This document shows, in pieces, positions 12,011 through 22,890 of a stretch of 64,000 nucleotides of DNA (within the stretch, counting starts at the first letter, position 1; every line of letters begins with the position of its first letter). Origin of the DNA: Amoebidium appalachense (taxonomy: Eukaryota > Ichthyosporea); contig CAVNZM010000009.1 of assembly GCA_963693365.1 (NCBI GenBank), forward strand, positions 9,486,001-9,550,000, in the 5' to 3' direction. Below the pieces are notes generated by a model, which saw only the letters and a program-made list of their open reading frames with translations, was not told the origin of the DNA and did not search any database. The translations under genes and the position numbers were made by a program.

Positions 12011-12285
12011 GGGCTGGGGGGCTGGGGGGGCTGGGGGGGCTGGGGGGGGCACTCAGTGCCAGTGGGTGTGCATATGGCCATGGTCACGTATACTAAGAGA
12101 CTCCACTGGGGGCCTGGTTCCGGGAGGCAGGGGAGCAGGGGGGCAGGGGAGCAGGGGGGCAGGGGGGCAGGGGAGCAGGGGGGCAGGGGAGACTGGCATG
12201 CCACTCAGTGTGTGGATAAATGTTGTGTGTGCATAGTGTATGTTGGCACCATGCGGCTGTGTGGGTGATAAAGGCAGAAGCCACA

Positions 12286-12615
12286 ACACGTGTGGTGTCT
12301 AAACAGCCTATAGGCATGCTCCGTGTGCAGGCACCAATTTCTACCCTCTTCTGGTTGGTGCCAAGAGGCAGCGCCCTACACGTGTGGTGTCTAAACAGCC
12401 TATAGGCATGCTCCGTGTGCAGGCACCAATTTCTACCCTCTTCTGGTTGGTGCCAAGAGGCAGCGCCCTACACGTGTGGTGTCTAAACAGCCTATAGGCA
12501 TGCTCCGTGTGCAGGCACCAATTTCTACCCTCTTCTGGCTGGTGCCAAGAGGCAGCGCCCTACACGTGTGGTGTCTAAACAGCCTATAGGCATGCTCCGT
12601 GTGCAGGCACTAATT
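12286..12615. repeat. Four tandem 92-bp units with ACACGTGT and an internal hairpin
   Basis: ACACGTGTGGTGTCTAAAC recurs at 12286, 12378, 12470 and 12562. The units are nearly identical and each full unit holds a stem GGCACCAA..TTGGTGCC. The last unit is partial. The array ends about 190 bp upstream of the TATA box at 12807 and could be regulatory or a recent minisatellite. Confidence 0.9.
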
Positions 12616-12736
12616 TGTTGTGCCTTCCTTTTTTGGTTAGATCTATACCCGGCCAATGGTTAGCAACCACGGGTTTGTTTTCATCAAGCTTAGACGTGAT
12701 ACTTTGCCAATCATCAAGGCCGTTTGAGTGACAATG

Positions 12737-12813
12737 ACCGTTGATTGGACAGATCTATCCCATTGAGCCTTGGCACCATTGCTGTAAGCTGCTTTGTACC
12801 GTGGCATATAAAA
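12737..12813 (+). promoter_or_regulatory. CCAAT and TATA boxes of the coiled-coil gene
   Basis: An inverted CCAAT box (GTTGATTGGACAG, about 12739-12751) is followed about 60 bp later by CATATAAAAGC (TATAAAA at 12807-12813), 97 bp before the ATG at 12910. The spacing fits an RNA polymerase II core promoter. Confidence 0.6.
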
Positions 12814-12909
12814 GCAGCACACACGGTCACATTCACTCATTTCAACACTGACACTCAATAGTAAAAGGCGACACACAACAAACTTGTTTTTCAAACACTC
12901 ACACGAAAC

Positions 12910-13965
12910 ATGGATTCTTTGAAAGAGGAGCTTCAACAGCTGCAGAAGCGCTTTGATTTTCTGTACACGGACCATTCGTCTCGCTTAACGGCCCTGCACA
13001 CCGACCTCATCAGCCTCCGCAGTCAAGTGACCAATGAGAATGCTGCGCGTACCCCCCGACCCCCCCAACCCCAGCCCTCTGATGTAGAGGCACGACTGAG
13101 GGCAGCCGAAAAGCAGATCAAGACCCTGCAGGCCGAGCTTGCCAGCCTGCAACGGGCTGCAGCACCCCACCGGGATGGCCAGGTGGCCTATGAAAACTAC
13201 ATTTTCAGTGGCCCTTGCAAGACTACCCCTGTGGCCATGACCACCACTGTGACTGCCCCCCCCCTGCCGGCAAGACCACCACTGTGACTGCCCCCACCCC
13301 CTGCCGCCAAGACCGCCCCTGTGACTGCCCCCACCCCTGCCGCCAAGACCGCCCCTGTGACTGCCCCCACCCCTGCCGCCAAGACCACTCCTGCCAAGAC
13401 CACCCCTACCACCAAGACCACTCCTGCCAAGACCACCCCTACCACCAAGACCACTCCTGCCAAGACCACCCCTGCCGCTAAGCCCAGGCCCAAGCACACC
13501 AAAACACCTGAGACTTCGTTGCATGACCATACGATGGACCTCGATGCACAGCTAACTAGTGTGAGGGGGGAGCTCCAGAATGCTCGAGAGCGTGTCAAAG
13601 AGGCAAAGGCGGCTGAAGATGAAATAGCGGAGGGCCTGGCCCATGCTGCTGTGTGTGCAGCCCAAAACACCATAAAAAGCATCCGAAGGAAGATTCTGCG
13701 ACGGGAGAAGAACTTGAAGGCATACACAGGTGGTAATGAGTCTGTCTCTTCACCTGCCTCACCCGCCAAACGCGTCCATGATCAATGTGATTGGGGCTCA
13801 GATGAAGCATTCAACCCCAAGCGGCTCAAACGACGGGCAAATCAGGTACTCGATGATATGACAGATGACGAATCTGCGTCTGATCGTGAGTCGGTCTTGT
13901 ATGACCGCAAACTGTTATTTTGTGTGGGTAAACGGAGAAGCAGAGAGCACAAATGGGTGTTATGA
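12910..13965 (+). CDS. Coiled-coil protein with Thr/Pro/Ala/Lys linker; 3' end cut by an LTR
   Basis: ATG 12910 opens a heptad-rich coiled coil (residues 1-55), a second one (about 60-90), then a linker of repeated TPAAKT / TTPAKT units (about 115-200), a third coiled coil beginning LDAQLTSVRGELQNARERVK, and a basic-acidic tail (KRLKRRANQVLDDMTDDESASDRES). The frame before 13262 and after 13308 is the same; between them a TGA at 13285 is read only because two C-runs (13254-13262 and 13300-13305) are out of register by compensating single bases, which suggests sequence error. The last codons and stop lie in the LTR that starts at 13958, so the native C-terminus is lost. No family is recognised. 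A structural or chromosomal role is possible, and a retroelement gag cannot be excluded. Confidence 0.65.
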
Positions 13966-14626
13966 TATACACAACACAGAGACACACGGGAGAAACACAA
14001 CCGGAGAGGAGGAACGATTTCTGGAACCATAGGAAATGAATACGACCTCTTATGATTTATTTCAAGATGAGGTCCCTTTTATACTTGGGAATGTGAAACG
14101 ATAAACCAATCAAAAGAACGAAAACTATGAGTGTAAAATATATCGATTAAAATGTCTGTCGACACATAGAATATAAAACTCAATCCTCTAATGAAAGAAA
14201 CTTCTAAAAAGCACGGAAACATTTAATAAAATGAAACCACTTCATAAGTTATGTAACTATTAATTCATAACATACATTTATACATGTTCTTATCATAACA
14301 CGTCTAAATATAATTATTCCTAATAGTTGAAGAACATAGCACAATGCTACGTCGTGGGAAAGGAATGAGAAAGGAATGTAAGTTACTATATTTGGGAAAA
14401 TACAAACGAGATATGATTGGATGACATATATAGATTTTGACGCAAACGACAATACGTGTGCGCGAGCTAAGTATGTCGATACGTACACAGATCTAAGATG
14501 TCGTGTACACGGAAACGGAAAGGAAAGAAAGAAATGGAGAAAGGAAAAGGAAACAAACTACAACAACTAATAAATAAATACAAAACTCAACTTTTAAGTC
14601 TTGCTGAGAATCAAGTGAAGATGACA
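13958..14626 (-). mobile_element. Copia-2 family LTR, 669 bp, minus orientation
   Basis: On the minus strand the LTR starts TGTCATCTTC at 14626 and ends CATAACA at 13958 (TG..CA). It is preceded on that strand by the purine tract GAGTGGGGA, as expected for a 3' LTR. A TATAAAA box (minus, about 14077-14083) and an AAATAAATC polyadenylation-like signal downstream of it mark the R region. The insertion cuts the coiled-coil gene. The partner LTR and target duplication are not visible; they would lie in or beyond the N gap. Confidence 0.8.
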
Positions 14627-15115
14627 TCCCCACTCAAGGGTTGGAAGTTGGGTTCTCGTGAAGTTTGTTGATGTGACTGTTGATGTTAAGACTCTCACAC
14701 ATGTAGAAGCAGGTGCCGTGAAGTCACAGTCAAGTTTCCCCACTCGAGAAGACAATTGGAGAAGACTTGGAGGTGCAAGCCGGGGAAGAAAACCAAAACG
14801 GAAGAAGCACACAACGACGGTTGCCTCTGAAGACTCGGAAGATGACGGTAGCCAATGACGATATATAAATATATATAGAAGAAACAACTAGTGTATGTGT
14901 GACGTGTTGGTGGCTAATGATTTATACATTATATATATGATGGTATATAAATAAACGACGGATGGTGGAGAAGAAATCCCCACTGAAGATGCACACACTG
15001 AAGATCGATGAAGACAGCAGTAGACTTTCGTTGGGAGGTGTCTCTACACGGTGATGTGTAGACCACTGGCCAGTGCCCCAACCTACTTGAAGACCACTGT
15101 AGATGAACCGGGGGG
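14627..15115 (-). mobile_element. 3' internal tail of the Copia-2 element up to the assembly gap
   Basis: On the minus strand this holds the region just before the polypurine tract. It shares with 40530-40800 the motifs TTAGCCACCAACACGTCAC, TCCGAGTCTTC and GAGGCAACCGTCGTTGTGTG. A second GTGGGGA purine tract is visible near 14980. It has short stems (ACTGGCCAGT, and CTACAC..GTGTAG) like those at 40.4 kb. No long ORF is present. Confidence 0.6.
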
Positions 15116-15615
15116 NNNNNNNNNNNNNNNNNNNNNNNNNNNNNNNNNNNNNNNNNNNNNNNNNNNNNNNNNNNNNNNNNNNNNNNNNNNNNNNNNNNNN
15201 NNNNNNNNNNNNNNNNNNNNNNNNNNNNNNNNNNNNNNNNNNNNNNNNNNNNNNNNNNNNNNNNNNNNNNNNNNNNNNNNNNNNNNNNNNNNNNNNNNNN
15301 NNNNNNNNNNNNNNNNNNNNNNNNNNNNNNNNNNNNNNNNNNNNNNNNNNNNNNNNNNNNNNNNNNNNNNNNNNNNNNNNNNNNNNNNNNNNNNNNNNNN
15401 NNNNNNNNNNNNNNNNNNNNNNNNNNNNNNNNNNNNNNNNNNNNNNNNNNNNNNNNNNNNNNNNNNNNNNNNNNNNNNNNNNNNNNNNNNNNNNNNNNNN
15501 NNNNNNNNNNNNNNNNNNNNNNNNNNNNNNNNNNNNNNNNNNNNNNNNNNNNNNNNNNNNNNNNNNNNNNNNNNNNNNNNNNNNNNNNNNNNNNNNNNNN
15601 NNNNNNNNNNNNNNN
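15116..15615. other. Assembly gap of 500 N
   Basis: Exactly 500 unknown bases, a conventional placeholder length. The two sides belong to different elements (Copia-2 tail on the left, a Copia-1 LTR interior on the right), so the joining order is not proven by sequence. Confidence 0.99.
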
Positions 15616-16161
15616 TCTACTAATATATGTTAGGTAGATTTGTGTTACTTAATACGTGTTCATTGGACGGTAACACACTTAGGCTACACTTAGAATAGCA
15701 TGTGTGTTTAGACTTCATTAATTCACTTTAGTTTTCATGTGTTGCCGGGCTTTAACCAATCATCAAGGTTAAGTGTGATATGTCTGAGTCTTTGCAGTAT
15801 GTCATAGGTTAGAACTTCCTTGATGATGACACGAGTTGATCTTAACTAGTGTCTGTGTCCTATCGTGTACGCCTCCGCGTACCGGATCTCTCTGAAAGCA
15901 ATTGGTTCTTAGTGATTGGTTTCTATTAGAGATGGATCTGATTTCCGACTGGTCGGAAATCATGTATGGATTGGACTTAGAGGAATTTCAGGTATTTATT
16001 CGAAGATCAGAATAAATTCAGTTCAGTCGTGTCTAAACATTGATGTCTGTTGTGTACACTGCTCCGATCGTTCCGTGTTTTGTTGTTGTGTGTGTCTGTG
16101 GTGTTTTCACACTGCACCACTGTGTCTCTGCTTACATCCTAAATACTTATACAATTTAACA
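15616..16161 (+). mobile_element. Copia-1 LTR, 3' part, inserted in a PAT-like element
   Basis: This matches the last 546 bp of the 925-bp LTR at 36953-37877, including the conserved palindrome at about 15944-15967, and ends TTTAACA. The next bases (CTAAGACGGATG) continue the tyrosine-recombinase gene in the middle of a codon block, so a Copia-1 element had inserted in that gene. The predicted target duplication is CTAAG; its left copy is in the gap. Confidence 0.85.
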
Positions 16162-17232
16162 CTAAGACGGATGTACAGGCCCGAGGTGTCAACGTCACTC
16201 TAGCTGCCCTGCCCCTCACCCACTTCTCCCCAGCCCATCTCCTCCGGCAGTTCCTGGATACAACGTCCGGTCAACCCGACGACCCCCTCTTCAGTCTCGG
16301 TGGCATCCCCTACACCAAGAGTGCTTTCTCTGCCGACTTCCGTGCCCTCCTCTCCCGGGCAGGCCTCTCACCCTCCCGGTTTGCCGGACACAGCCTCCGC
16401 ATCGGGGGGGCCACAGCACTGGCTGAGGCCGGGGTCGACGACTCCCGGATCAAACAACTCGGCAGGTGGTCCTCCGACTGTTTCCTGATCTATACCCGAC
16501 TTCGTCCGGCCTCCATTGCTGCCACTACCACACGTGTATTCGCCTCTATTCTTAAGTGAAACCTTTGGAGCAAGCATACTGCTCTCGTGCCGTGGTTTAC
16601 AACCATTGCAGGTTCACTTTCGTCCAAGGGGATGTCCCCCTAGAGGCAACACACGTCCCGGAATAGTTTTCATAGAGGTTTTATTTGTGGAAATTATTGA
16701 CATAAATATTTTTCTGGGTAAATACGTAGGATGGGTGTCCGATATCTACAGGCTTCGTTTCATGTTTTAGCAGTTCGCGTTCGGCTGCCCGCATACGGGC
16801 ACCTATTAGCCGATCAAGACATCAGATTCCACAGATCACTAGACCGAGTTTGATTGGCTCAGGATAAGATTTCACATAACACTAGATCGGTTTTGATTGG
16901 CTCAGTTCGGTAGCCGTAGGTATATAAGCACGACAGTTTTTAGCAGATCAGCAAGCAACAACACATCTTCTGTGTTTAGCACCTACAGCTTTACAGCTAT
17001 ATTTTCTTTTTCACCCACCCACCTACACCCTACACTCAACCCCCATTGATCCCCACATACGTGCTGTTTTTTCACGGGGCGAAGACTTCCCCCGTTTTTT
17101 GGGCACAAGGACCTCACGGATCAATAAATTGATGACTGGGGGCCTGCCGTGGTTTACAACCATTGCAGGTTCACTTTCGTCCAAGGGGATGTCCCCCTAG
17201 AGGCAACACACGTCCCGGAGTAGTTTTCATAG
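16162..17232 (+). mobile_element. PAT-like DIRS element copy A, 3' part
   Basis: Contents in order: the last 132 codons of a tyrosine recombinase (16162-16558, with HxLR and final Tyr motifs), B1 repeat 16589-16675 (87 bp), A2 repeat 16676-17012 (337 bp), a 133-bp linker, and B2 repeat 17146-17232 (87 bp). This matches the right half of copies B and C base for base apart from a few substitutions. A and B repeats in the order B1-A2-B2 are the split-direct-repeat arrangement of PAT-type DIRS elements. The left half is replaced by the Copia-1 LTR. Confidence 0.85.
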
Positions 17233-17235
17233 ACC

Positions 17236-17800
17236 ACACCGTTTATGGGGGGGATGGGGAATGTGCCCCTGGAGTACGAGGGTCACACGAAAAAAACACA
17301 ACGTTGTAGCTCGAATAGAACCCCCCTTGTAGCATAGTATATGTACTTGCGTTGCTTACACATTATTGGTTTTTTCAATAACTACCCACAGAACAGCTTC
17401 TAGCACGAGAAATTTACCACACAGTGTATGGGGGGGATGGGGAATGTGCCCCTGGAGTGCGAGGGTCACACGAAAAAAACACAACGTTGTAGCTCGTATA
17501 GAACCCCCCTTGTAGCATAGTATATGTACATATGTTACTTGCACATTATTGGTTTTTTCAATAACTACCCACAGAACAGCTTCTGGCACGAGAAATTTAC
17601 CACAAGGTTTATGGGGGGGATGGTGAGTGTGCCTCTGTAGTACGAGGGTCACCCGAAAAAAACACAACATTGTAGCCCGGATTGAAGCCACCTTTGTACC
17701 ATATACATCATATATCATGCAGCATGTGTTACTTTCGCGTTATTGGTTTCCTAGCACGAGATATTCAGCACACAGTTGGGGTTGTGGGGCAAGTGTACAC
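17236..17800. repeat. Three tandem repeats of about 185 bp
   Basis: Units starting at about 17241, 17427 and 17610 share TATGGGGGGGATGG, ACGAGGGTCAC(A/C)CGAAAAAAACAC and GCACGAGA(A/T)ATT. The third unit is the most diverged and is truncated. The array begins 4 bp after the end of PAT copy A. No coding function is seen. Confidence 0.8.
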
Positions 17801-20800
17801 CTACAATATCAGGGGTACCGCGTGGCAAAAACACCCCCCCAGGGGGGGGGGGGGGGGGTCACGCGTGCGATGGTGCACTAGTTATTACGTCAACTAGGCA
17901 GGGTATAGCATCAACGTTATTATATGTGCTGCTGAGTTTCTTTGGTTGTACACCCGTCACCAGTCAATTTATTGGTGTTGGCGCACACCTATGACACCAC
18001 CTCGGAAGACTGGGGTCACGTGGAGGACACGTAACTATAGTGGACCTGTGTGATCAGCCCGCTGCCCGGGCCAGATGTCGATGGGCCCGGCTGCGCCTCC
18101 GCCCAGCCTGTCGGCAGGACAGATGCGTGAGCCACGGGCCGTTCAAGCTCGGCGACCCAGCCGGGCCTGTCACATTTTCGGGAACGTTTTTTCTATTTTC
18201 AGCTTTTCTTTTGTCTCAGTTTTTTCAGTTTTTTTCTCAGCATCTTTCGAAGTGGGCGAGAAATTAGTAGAAAATGTAGCCACCCTCAGAAGAAGAGCTT
18301 GTAAAGCTGTACATGCTGTTTATAACATCAGCTGCTCAATCATGTTTGCTGTTGTTGGAAGGGTTTGTTACGGCTCTGGTAAATTGTAAACAGTTGGACT
18401 AGTTAGGATAAGGCAGAGTACAACTGAATCAAAATAAAGACAGAGAACGGGTAGAAAGGCACACGCGGCCAGGTTGCTTTTACTATGGGCCGACTCAGTC
18501 TGTCTCAGACTTCACTGATGTGATCCCCGTACTGGGACGGCTTTGTTATATAGCCCCCAGGTTTCGGATCAAGGCCCAGGATTGGTTCATCCGCGGCCAG
18601 CGCGGGTGGCAACATGCCATTCGTGATTCTGGTGCGGTCCGAGCCAGTCAGACCTTCGTCCTATTTATGCAAACCTCTTATTGGTTCACTTCGTTTATGT
18701 GGTATGCAGCGGAAGAACCATATATGGTTCAATTCTTAGGTCAGAGTGAGTCCTATTGGTGCGGACATGATATTTATGTGATATTCATGACAAAGCACGA
18801 ATCGTGTGCTAGTAGATCACATTCTTTAGTAAACATGTACAGTTCATGTGTACAGTTGTTTACACTCCCCCCCTTGTCGGGAGCCTGGTGGTGTCGTTAG
18901 ACAAGCAAACCACCAGGCTGAGAGGCGATAAACAACCTTCAGCGAGAATTCTTGTGTGTGCCGAGCTGCTGGACAGAACAGAGCAAGGACCGTGGAATAG
19001 AGTTGTGCACGTCTATGAGCACTTCTTCATTTGCCAAAACACAAATTCATGCAGCATTCTTCTGTGTTTTCATTTTCGTGGCGAAGATTGTTGCAGAGTG
19101 TGCGTGCGAATTGTTCGCTTCGTCTCTGTGCTTGGCTTTTTCTGTAGAAGTAATATTTTCCTTTTTTAGGTGTTTTTCTTTTTTTAGGAAACTCCCGCAG
19201 ATTCGTTTTCAATTGCGAGTAATTTGGTTGTGTGGATGAATGATCATACCAAACATTCGATAATGAATATAACTCAAGCCTTAGGTCACTTCGTAGCTCA
19301 GGTAGTGGTGGATAGCTTCAAGGCTTAGCCACTGCTCCTTATCCCGGTTCTACCTTAAGACTGTAAGGCGAGTCACCATGGCCGGAAAAGCCACTTCTTT
19401 CATGAACAAAGAGCACTTCTTTCCTTTCAGCTTTAACCCTGCATCATCGGAGCCGGGAATAACATGAATAAGAATGCCCTAAATGTTCTTCGTTGGGCGA
19501 CATAAAGAAATATATCAGCCCGTCAGAACCAGTAAAAACCCGGTTCATAATTCATAAGAAGAGGGTAGGCAAAGCAAGCCTTCTTCAGAAAACACATGCT
19601 TCCATTCGTGAGCAGTTTTCGTATCCCATTTGCCAGCCATTTTCGTTGAGCAGGGGATTCCAGGCATAATACATTCTTCTGGAGGCTTGGCCTAAAAAGA
19701 AAAGTCGTCACAGTCGCCCTTTCTTTTGTAAGCAACTTCGTGAGCGCGCTTCGTGTTTTCATATCCTCCAGTGCAGGTCTGGATGGTGCCCCATCCTCTG
19801 CTTCATTTGTAGGTGGCCCTACTGTTGGTTCTGTTCGTTGTGTGGAAAACCAAAACCATTCGTGTTCGTGGAACTGCTTTGTGCTGTGCTTTCTTTCGTG
19901 TTGGTGTTCATGAAGTTACCCCGTTCACACACCCTTCTTCTTACATACATTAGATGTAAGTAGCTGCCTGGTGAGTGTGTGGTTCGTGTTCGTGGCATTC
20001 TTCTGTTCCTTCGTGAGAAGAATATTCGTTTTAGCAGAGGTGCCCAATAAGGCAGCTTGTGGGGTTGTCTCCCGCATGTGCCCATTGGTGGGGTATGCAC
20101 GTGCTAAATTGTTACAGTGTCATCATATTGCAAGGGAATAACATGGTCACCTCCGTACCAGGGCCTAGTAGGTACACATGATGGTCCGATGTGTTAGTCA
20201 ACAACACCTTGCATTCGTATTCGTATTCGTCTTCCACGTCACTTTCTTCAGTAGTGAAGGAGGGTATTCGTAATTCGAAACTGAAAGGCTTCCAGCCAAA
20301 ATACTGACACTGTATGCTGGGGTTGTGAGGGAACGGTGCCCATACCACATTCTTTTGTTTTCTTTATACTGGTGGGGGTGTGCCGGCAGCAATTTTAATT
20401 TGCATGCAGGTATTCCAGGCTTTACAGCATAGTTCGTATGTTATAGTATCTATGAAAACTACTCCGGGACGTGTGTTGCCTCTAGGGGGACATCCCCTTG
20501 GACGAAAGTGAACCTGCAATGGTTGTAAACCACGGCAAGCCCCCAGTCATCAATTTATTGATCCGTGAGGTCCTTGTGCCCAAAAAATGGGGGAAGTCTT
20601 CGCCCCGTGAAAAAACAGCACGTATGTGGGGATCAATGGGGGTTGAGTGTAGGGTGTAGGTGGGTGGGTGAAAAAGAAAATATAGCTGTAAAGCTGTAGG
20701 TGCTAAACACAGAGGATGTGTTGTTGCTTGCTGATCTGCTAAAGACTGTCGTGCTTATATACCTAAGGCTGCCGAACTGAGCCAATCAAAACCGATCTAG

Positions 20801-21122
20801 TGTTATGTGAAATCTTATCCTGAGCCAATCAAACTCGGTCTAGTGATCTGTGGAATCTGATGTTTTGATCGGCTAATAGGTGCCCGTATGCGGGCAGCCG
20901 AACGCGAACTGCTAAAACATGAAACGAAGCCTGTTGATATCGGACACCCATCCTACGTGTTTACCCAGAAAAATATTTATGTCAATAATTTCCACAAATA
21001 AAACCTCTATGAAAACTACTCCGGGACGTGTGTTGCCTCTAGGGGGACATCCCCTTGGACGAAAGTGAACCTGCAATGGTTGTAAACCACGGCACGAGAG
21101 CAGTATGCTTGCTCCAAAGGTT

Positions 21123-22097
21123 TCACTTAAGAATAGAGGCGAATACACGTGTGGTAGTGGCAGCAATGGAGGCCGGACGAAGTCGGGTATAGAGCAGGAA
21201 ACAGTCGGAGGACCACCTGCCGAGTTGTTTGATCCGGGAGTCGTCGACCCCGGCCTCAGCCAGTGCTGTGGCCCCCCCGATGCGGAGGCTGTGTCCGGCA
21301 AACCGGGAGGGTGAGAGGCCTGCCCGGGAGAGGAGGGCACGGAAGTCGGCAGAGAAAGCACTCTTGGTGTAGGGGATGCCACCGAGACTGAAGAGGGGGT
21401 CGTGGGGTTGACCGGACGTTGTATCCAGGAACTGCCGGAGGAGATGGGCTGGGGAGAAGTGGGTGAGGGGCAGGGCAGCTAGAGTGACGTTGACACCTCG
21501 GGCCTGTACATCCGTCTTAGAGGTTGGCAGGTGGAGGGTGGTATGGGACAAAGTACCGGTGGGGGTGTAGGTGAAGGTCACGTCTTTCCGTTTAACGTGA
21601 CGGGACGGGTCAAAGGAAGTCAGGGTTTTGGAGGTAAATTCCCCCGAACGGAGGAGACCACAGAAACCGACGATGAGGGCCGTCCATAGCCGGAGATTGG
21701 CCGAGGAGGCCTTGGTGGGGCACTGGCCATGGAGTAGGCTAAGGTGGGAGGGCAGGAGGGGCTCCCTGGTGGATGATCGGGGTCGGATGTTGTGAGAAAG
21801 CTGCCATCTGCCCACCCCTCGGAAGAACCAGGCCAGAGACTTGTCGTGGGGGTAGGGAGCAGGGAGGCCCATGTCGAGGTGGAGTCTGGTGATGGCTGAA
21901 TTGTAGCCGGCCAAGGAAGAGGCCTGTACCCCTCGTTGGGCACACCAGGCGAGAAAAAGCTGCACGGTGTGGGGGGAGGCCGGGAGGGAGGACCCGGCGG
22001 AGGATTGCAGCCGAGATGCCACACAAAATCGATGAACACTTTTTGTACCCTGGAGTAAAAGGCCCGAGAGTCGAGGTTGAGACTCAGGGCCTGGCAT
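21123..22097 (-). CDS. DIRS-type tyrosine recombinase
   Basis: ORF of 324 residues. A core-binding N-terminal part (about 40-115) precedes the catalytic domain, with R150 in LLRSGEF, K194 in TSKTD, the HxxR box GHSLRIGGAT (H269, R272), W295 in LGRWSS and the nucleophile Y303 in LLYTR. This is the full catalytic set of the DIRS recombinase family. It joins circular or linear cDNA to the genome in place of an integrase. Another frame upstream (to about 22153) continues the N-terminal sequence (AELLRATTTLQECQALSLNL), so a frameshift near 22030 probably hides the true start. The gene ends 30 bp before the B1 repeat. Confidence 0.88.
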   Translation of the reverse strand: MPGPESQPRLSGLLLQGTKSVHRFCVASRLQSSAGSSLPASPHTVQLFLAWCAQRGVQASSLAGYNSAITRLHLDMGLPAPYPHDKSLAWFFRGVGRWQLSHNIRPRSSTREPLLPSHLSLLHGQCPTKASSANLRLWTALIVGFCGLLRSGEFTSKTLTSFDPSRHVKRKDVTFTYTPTGTLSHTTLHLPTSKTDVQARGVNVTLAALPLTHFSPAHLLRQFLDTTSGQPHDPLFSLGGIPYTKSAFSADFRALLSRAGLSPSRFAGHSLRIGGATALAEAGVDDSRIKQLGRWSSDCFLLYTRLRPASIAATTTRVFASILK

Positions 22098-22185
22098 TCC
22101 TGCAGGGTAGTGGTGGCACGAAGCAGCTCGGCCGGAGCAAAGTGGGGGGCCAATCGGCCAGCGTTGCTCCGGAAGGGGGAGATCT

Positions 22186-22216
<31 letters not shown>

Positions 22217-22890
22217 GAGCCCAGGGGAAGGGATAGGAACTTGTGGACCCAGAAGGGGAAGGGGCAGGGCTCCGGTTGCAGGTAAGGTCGGAGTCGTCGG
22301 GTCCGGGGAAGTTGGTTACGGAGGAGCTGCGCGGCGAATGATTGGGCTGGGTAGGGGGGCCAGCAGCTCCCGGAGGCGGGAGGTGTCAACGTGGTGCTGG
22401 GGCAGCGGGCGGGCCACCGGGGCTGAGCCTCGGGGGAAGGGGTGGTTAGCAAGGGTGGGGCACCCTCGGTTAGATCCCGGCATCGGGGGGGGGGGGGGGG
22501 GGGGGGGGCAGGGCCCCGGGGGGTTAGAGTAGGGCAGCTGGGCCCGAGGGAGGGTTTGCAGGGAGGGCAGCGGGGCCCTGTGCAGGGGATGCCCGAGCAC
22601 GCGCGGGTGTGGGCGTACACAGAGTTAGAAGAAGGGAGGGAGCGCTAGGTGAGTGTAAGGGGGGGGGGGGCTCGTGGGATGGGGGGGGAGTAAATTTATG
22701 TGCAGTGGCCAGAATAACGTCTTTGTGTAGGGACATTTATTCTTGGCGCGCGCGGGCGCCGTAGTTGGCCTGCGAAAAAATGTTACTCAGCCCTAGTGCC
22801 CCGTTTTTTCCCGAGCTCCGTGTCCTTGGACCCGTGTAACCTAGCTCCTAGCCCCTATGTTCTATCTGTGGGTGTGGGTGTGCGCGTAGA
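22098..22890 (-). other. Pro-rich spacer where RT/RNase H should lie
   Basis: It contains G-runs on the plus strand (22181-22214 and 22487-22508), so minus-strand frames are Pro-rich. A frame from about 22620 to 22084 stays open but shows no RT motif. I see neither the YxDD box nor RNase H motifs, so the autonomous polymerase part has been deleted. Confidence 0.6.

Noticed and set aside
15916-16203. 95-codon frame beginning MVSIRD, repeated at 27517, 29865 and 37632
   Set aside because: It lies inside the Copia-1 LTR; copies exist because the LTR is repeated, and its end changes with the flanking DNA.
18520-18900. 126-codon frame repeated at 25588
   Set aside because: It lies within the 480-bp LTR of the TAAAT element; antisense to that element's direction.
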